The notes beneath the pieces are model-generated. The model was not told where the DNA came from. It saw nothing but the letters and a program-made list of their open reading frames with translations, and made no database searches. Below are positions 59,953-64,000 of a DNA stretch of 64,000 bases, one piece after another (the first letter of the stretch is position 1; each line of letters begins with the position of its first letter). Both the position numbers and the translations under genes were made by a program. The stretch comes from Microbotryum silenes-acaulis (Eukaryota; Basidiomycota; Microbotryomycetes; Microbotryales; Microbotryaceae). The stretch is from contig QPFY01000012.1 in NCBI GenBank assembly GCA_003665825.1, positions 682,001 through 746,000 of the forward strand, written 5' to 3'.

Positions 59953-61356
59953 GCCGAGACCACGCTCCAGACGAGGGCCGATGCACGTTCCAGCCGCGAC
60001 CCCAACGTGATCGTGCAGAAACCTGCTTCGGCTATTTTCAATTTGTTACCTAGATACCACCCAGTTGAGTTTGTGCGTCCAGCGAGTCCGACAACAGCGA
60101 CAACAGCGACCGATCGACTTGAGCTTGAAGCGGCCCGGGCGATGATGTCACGTGCCGCACGGCCAGTGATTAGAACGCGATTGAAGAGTGCCTAATTAGT
60201 AAGCCTACCTTTCACGAACGATGCTGCGTGCTATTCGATGTACCTGACTATGTACCGATCGAATGAGTAGACACCACCATGATGATATTCTGTCGAGGGT
60301 TCAGGCCTAGCGAGCCTTGAAGGTGTCCTGCCTCACGGGGTGCAGTGAAGAAGCAGACGATACTAAGGACGAAGCGTCACCTTATCACCGTTGACTAGGC
60401 ATTTCAAAGTGATCACCAGAATAGTCCGTTTTAGCCGTTTGTAGCACCCGCCGTCGTATGTAAACACTGGGATCCTGCTCGAGTATCCCTCCCATGTTCA
60501 CAGAGCTGTCCAATCAGAGCCTCCTGATGAGTATCAGCCCTATCGTAGTAGCGATACCGTCCCGGATGATAAGGCCCTCGATGCAGTGCGCCACGGCCCG
60601 CCAACGCGGGAGCGCGCGAGCAGTCACAGGCGCGCGGGGCCTCACATGCCTCACAGGCGCAGGCAGATCAGGGAGTGCGCATGCACATGGCCATTCTTGA
60701 CAATCTGTGGAAAATGAAAGGGATGACGACGTTCCTCCCACGAGAATGCGGATCCCATCCCCCTGTCGCGAGTCGCGACCCGACGACCCAATATATGTTC
60801 AACGGGACGGAAGCCTGCATGCATATACGCAGCCCAGCTATCTTTTGGGGGCGATTGCTGGACCGCCCATCTCTGCGCCTGCCCCCCTAAGCAAATCGGC
60901 GACCCTCCCTGCTGCTACAGTTCCTCCACGAAAAGCTGGGCGCCGTTTGGCGGAACCGTCCGAATCTGACTGACGTCGTTGCTCGGACGAAGCCCCTGAA
61001 CGCGGGGCTCGATCCGCTCCTGCTGGCTTCAAGCAACAGGGCCCAAAATTATATTCTAGCCGCCCGGATACGAAAAGGTCCGCCCAATCACAACGAGGCG
61101 TCAGATAGCGACGGTCCGGCGGTATTCAGTGGATCGGCGGGATCAATCGAGAGCTAAAGAGCCCAGAGGGTGACTTTGGCTTGGCTGTTTTTCCATTTGC
61201 GCGGGTCGACCCCCCATTGGCGAGCGTCGCAGGCAGTGATTTCCTCAAAGTCATACAATCCGGAAGAAATGACCCGACTCGCTCACCCTACCCTCGCAGC
61301 CTCTTGCTGTCCTTCCGCTCGCTTCGTGCCCTTCCCTACTCGCTATTCACTCCAGC
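59953..61356. other. long intergenic stretch upstream of the ammonium transporter
   Basis: About 1.4 kb. No gene recognised; the open frames at 60494-60973 and 61170-61753 are GC-rich chance frames, and the latter is partly over the transporter's first exons. It includes an inverted pair CCCGCCAACGCGGGAGCGCGCG near 60598-60620. Scattered GATA words occur at about the rate expected by chance. Confidence 0.5.
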
Positions 61357-64000
61357 ATGGCCAACATCACGTACGTTCCGTGCTGCGCAAGCAGGCGCCC
61401 GTCCACCTCTGACCCTGCAACTGACTCATCGCAACCCCTCCTTTTTACCGTTTGGTCTGGCCTTGCTCGCCTTCGCCGTACGCGCCCGGCCGGTTGTCGT
61501 CCTCGAACGATCCCCGTTCGTTCGCACCCGTGATACCACAGATATGGCGCGCTCATCAACGCAGCATCGCAGGTCGTGCCGGTCGGAGAAAGCTGTACGT
61601 CACGGTCTGACCCTGCGAATCGCTACAAATCGCTGCACCGGCTCGTCCGCGGCGCTTCACCTGCTGATTCGAGACCTCTATGCGCCTGATTGGGAATCGT
61701 TTGGGAACGGTCGTCTATCGCAGACGGCATCAACGCGGCGGGCACCGATCTGATTGTTACCAGTCCGGAGTATGGCGTGGCAGCCTACTCTTCCGGTACG
61801 TTTGCTGCACCACCTCTCTATTCGAGTCAGACTCATTGTTCCAAGTCCTCATGCTGATCATTTTCCTGCTTCATTTTCAACCTTCCACAGGAGATATGTA
61901 CGTGCCGCGGACCAGGGCCGGGTTTCCGTTGCAGTCCCGAGTTACGCTCTGACTGTGAATTATTGTCAAACCTCGCCGGCGGCACGTCTGAATTTAATAG
62001 CGCGTGGCTCCTCACGTGTACCGCTCTTGTGTGGTACGTATTTGTGGTGTTTGGTGTCCCTGGTGGTCCCTGGCCTGACCCTGCGCGCTTTCTCACGCGG
62101 ACATTACCCCAGGTTGATGATTCCAGGAGTTGGGTCAGTCGCCGTTTCCTCGATCGCGGACCGATGCAGTCTGCGGGGCTACTCGGCCCGCGGCAGCCTC
62201 TTCGGCGCGCGTACTGCACTGCCAGGTCCGAAGGAATTGCTCTACACGGAGTCACTGACGTATTTTGCCCCACTACCGACCGACAGCTACCTGTACTCCG
62301 GGTACGTCGCTGGCGTGACCTCGCTCCAGCTATGCCCGGGCTAATCTCCGCTGCCCCGTAATCACCTCTACCGCGATTTGAACAGACTTTGCCGACGAAA
62401 AAATGCGTTGACAGTGCTGAGTTTGACCATGCTTTGTATGGGCATCGTGTCTTTCCAGGTCAGTGTTTTCCTCGTTCGGTGCGAAAGACTAGAGCGCCCT
62501 GCTGACCCCAAGTGTTTGCACCTGCTTCTACTCCTGCTCCATATTTGCAGTGGTTCTTCTGGGGTAAGTTTGGCGCCTACACACCTCTTTCGAAATCCTT
62601 CTTGCGGCGGTAGCTGATTTTTACCGAACGAATATGCACCAACCAGGTTATTCGCTCGCTTTCTCACCGACGGGAGGTCCTTTCTTGGGTGATCTCCGCT
62701 TCTTCGTCTTGCGCAACGTCGCCGAGCAACCGGTGCCGCAAGCCAACAACAAAGTCCCGCAAATTGTCTACATGATTTACCAAAACATGTTTGCCGCCCT
62801 CGTGCCCGCCGTTTTCATTGGTGCCGCTGCCGAGCGAGGTCGTGTCTTGCCCGCATGCATCTTCTTCTTCTGCTGGTCCACGGTCGTCTACTGCCCCGTC
62901 GCGCACTGGATCTGGGCCCCCGAGGGGTGGGCGTTCAAGCTCGGTGTTCTCGATTACGCCGGTGGAGGTCCCATCGAGATCTGCTCGGGTGTTACGGGTC
63001 TCGTCTACAGCATATTCCTCGGTAAGCGACGCGGTTTCGGCACCCCTCTTTTGGCTTTCAAGCCCCACAACGTCTCGTACGTCATCCAGGGCACCATTTT
63101 CCTCTGGGTGGGCTGGCTTGGTTTCAACGGAGGGTCCACGTTCGCCGCCAACTTCAAGGCCGCGTTCGCGATCGTCAACACCAACTTGGCCGCCAGCTTT
63201 GGCGGTCTCGCCTGGATGCTGAGTAAGTTACCCGTGTCGCACCCCTTTCATCCTCGGAGTTCCACTGCGGCTGAAAACTGAACGTTGCCGCGCACTTTCC
63301 TTCCGAATCTCTCAGTCGATTATCGTCTGGAACGAAAGTGGTCTGTCGTTGGATTCTGCACGGGTGCGATTTGCGGTCTCGTTGCCATCACGCCGGCCGC
63401 CGGTTACGTTGGTCCTGCGGCCTCGATCTTCATCGGAGTCATCGCCGCCTCCATTTCCAACTTGTTGACCACCCTCAAGGGTATCTTCAACTTTGACGAC
63501 GCGATGGATATCTACGCTTGCCACGGAGTCGCAGGTATTGTCGGCCTGGTCTTCACCGGTGTTTTCGCAGAACCTTCGTACACGGGCAACGACGGCTACT
63601 CGACAGCTTCGGGATGGATCAAGCACAACTACATACAAGTCGGCTACCAGCTCGGCTACATGTGCGCGGTCTGGGGATACACATTTGTGGTGTGCTTCGC
63701 GCTCATGTTCCTCATCAACCTCATCCCCGGCTGCAAGTTCCGCGTGGACGAGAACCAAGAGATCGTTGGAACTGACGACGCCGAGCTTGGAGAATGGGCC
63801 TATGACTACGTACGCTATATCGAGTCATGATCAATTTTCTGGGTGCTCCTTTCGTTCGGTATGCTGACCTCGCCTCCGCTGCACCCCACCCACAGGTCGT
63901 CAAGAGGCGTGACATTGAGGCTCCCGACGAACTGCGCGACTACCACAGCCAGTCCATGGTCCAACGCCCGCTCGCCGAGATCGCTCGAGTGAGTGGCAAC
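61357..64000 (+). CDS. MEP: ammonium transporter of the Mep/Amt/Rh family (3' end beyond window)
   Basis: Eleven-helix ammonium channel/transporter of the plasma membrane. Twelve exons in phase (61357-61370, 61542-61594, 61724-61795, 61891-61897, 62001-62033, 62113-62133, 62287-62301, 62386-62458, 62551-62563, 62647-63222, 63316-63809, 63896-63988) give 488 residues up to a GTGAGT donor at 63989; the end lies outside. Conserved blocks: SGDIAWLLTCTALVWLMIPGVGYLYSG (crossing five exons), GIVSFQWFFWGYSLAFS, ERGRVLPA, LDYAGGGPIEICSG, KPHNVSYVIQGTIFLWVGWLGFNGGS, DYRLERKWSVVGFCTGAICGLVAITPAAGYV, MDIYACHGVAGIVG, AELGEWAYDY. The first pore His is Glu211 (62976-62978), the second is His362. Exons of 7, 13, 14, 15 and 21 nt fill the first 1.2 kb. 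Confidence 0.93.

Noticed and set aside
59953..61356. GATA-factor sites (HGATAR) upstream of the ammonium transporter at about 60382, 60540, 60567 and 61103
   Set aside because: Four matches in 1.4 kb on both strands is about what chance gives for so short a motif, so no nitrogen-regulation claim is made.

Overview
The window is nuclear DNA from a filamentous or yeast-like basidiomycete. The genes are split by many short GT-AG introns, about 50-150 nt each, every few dozen codons. The proteins match fungal families closely (Kic1/Nak1 kinase, Hel2, Cox16, Tma7, Pac2, an EGCrP2-like GH5). The intron density, GC-rich exons and compact layout would fit Pucciniomycotina (for example Microbotryomycetes), but that placement is inference. 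I reassembled 24 protein-coding genes by hand from exon fragments. Where exon edges are given, I checked the reading phase across the junctions. No rRNA, tRNA or CRISPR was recognised.

Layout, left to right. 0.3-6.4 kb, minus strand: a GCK-III (Kic1/Nak1) kinase, a membrane-anchored glutaredoxin-domain protein and the ribosome-associated Tma7. 6.9-9.8 kb, plus: a large type II membrane protein that looks like a glycosyltransferase. 10.9-17 kb: three mitochondrial genes, cytochrome c oxidase subunit IV, the EndoG-type nuclease NUC1, and the convergent pyruvate dehydrogenase E1-alpha PDA1. 18.8-21.3 kb, minus: a fucosyltransferase-like type II membrane enzyme. 21.8-23.9 kb: a gene-poor block bounded by perfect 18-bp inverted repeats and carrying arrays of CACTAAA-type motifs, probably a non-autonomous transposon. 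24.5-28.8 kb: the ribosome-quality-control ligase HEL2 and a convergent secreted protein. 30-34.3 kb, minus: exportin CRM1. 35.2-46 kb: a RING/coiled-coil protein, a nucleotide-sugar transferase-like protein, a tail-anchored protein, a 2-oxoglutarate dioxygenase, COX16 and the tubulin cofactor E homologue. 46.2-52.7 kb, minus: a GH5 glycosidase of the sterylglucosidase/endoglycoceramidase-related group and a cysteine-rich protein of unknown function. 53.3-58 kb: a divergent pair, a TauD/Jlp1-type dioxygenase and a Dal5-type permease. 58.5-60 kb: RPN14/PAAF1. 61.4 kb to the right edge: an ammonium transporter cut by the window end.

Most of the window is housekeeping. The parts that deserve a second look are very small exons (an ammonium transporter with exons of 7, 13, 14, 15 and 21 nt; TMA7 with a 7-nt exon and a GC-AG intron; a permease with consecutive 16- and 8-nt exons; a CRM1 first exon of only ATGGAC), the inverted-repeat element at 21.8-23.9 kb, and the divergent dioxygenase/permease pair, which resembles sulfonate-use genes of yeast. 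CRM1 has threonine where leptomycin B reacts with cysteine in sensitive species, and the ammonium transporter has the Glu of Mep1/Mep3 in place of the first pore His.
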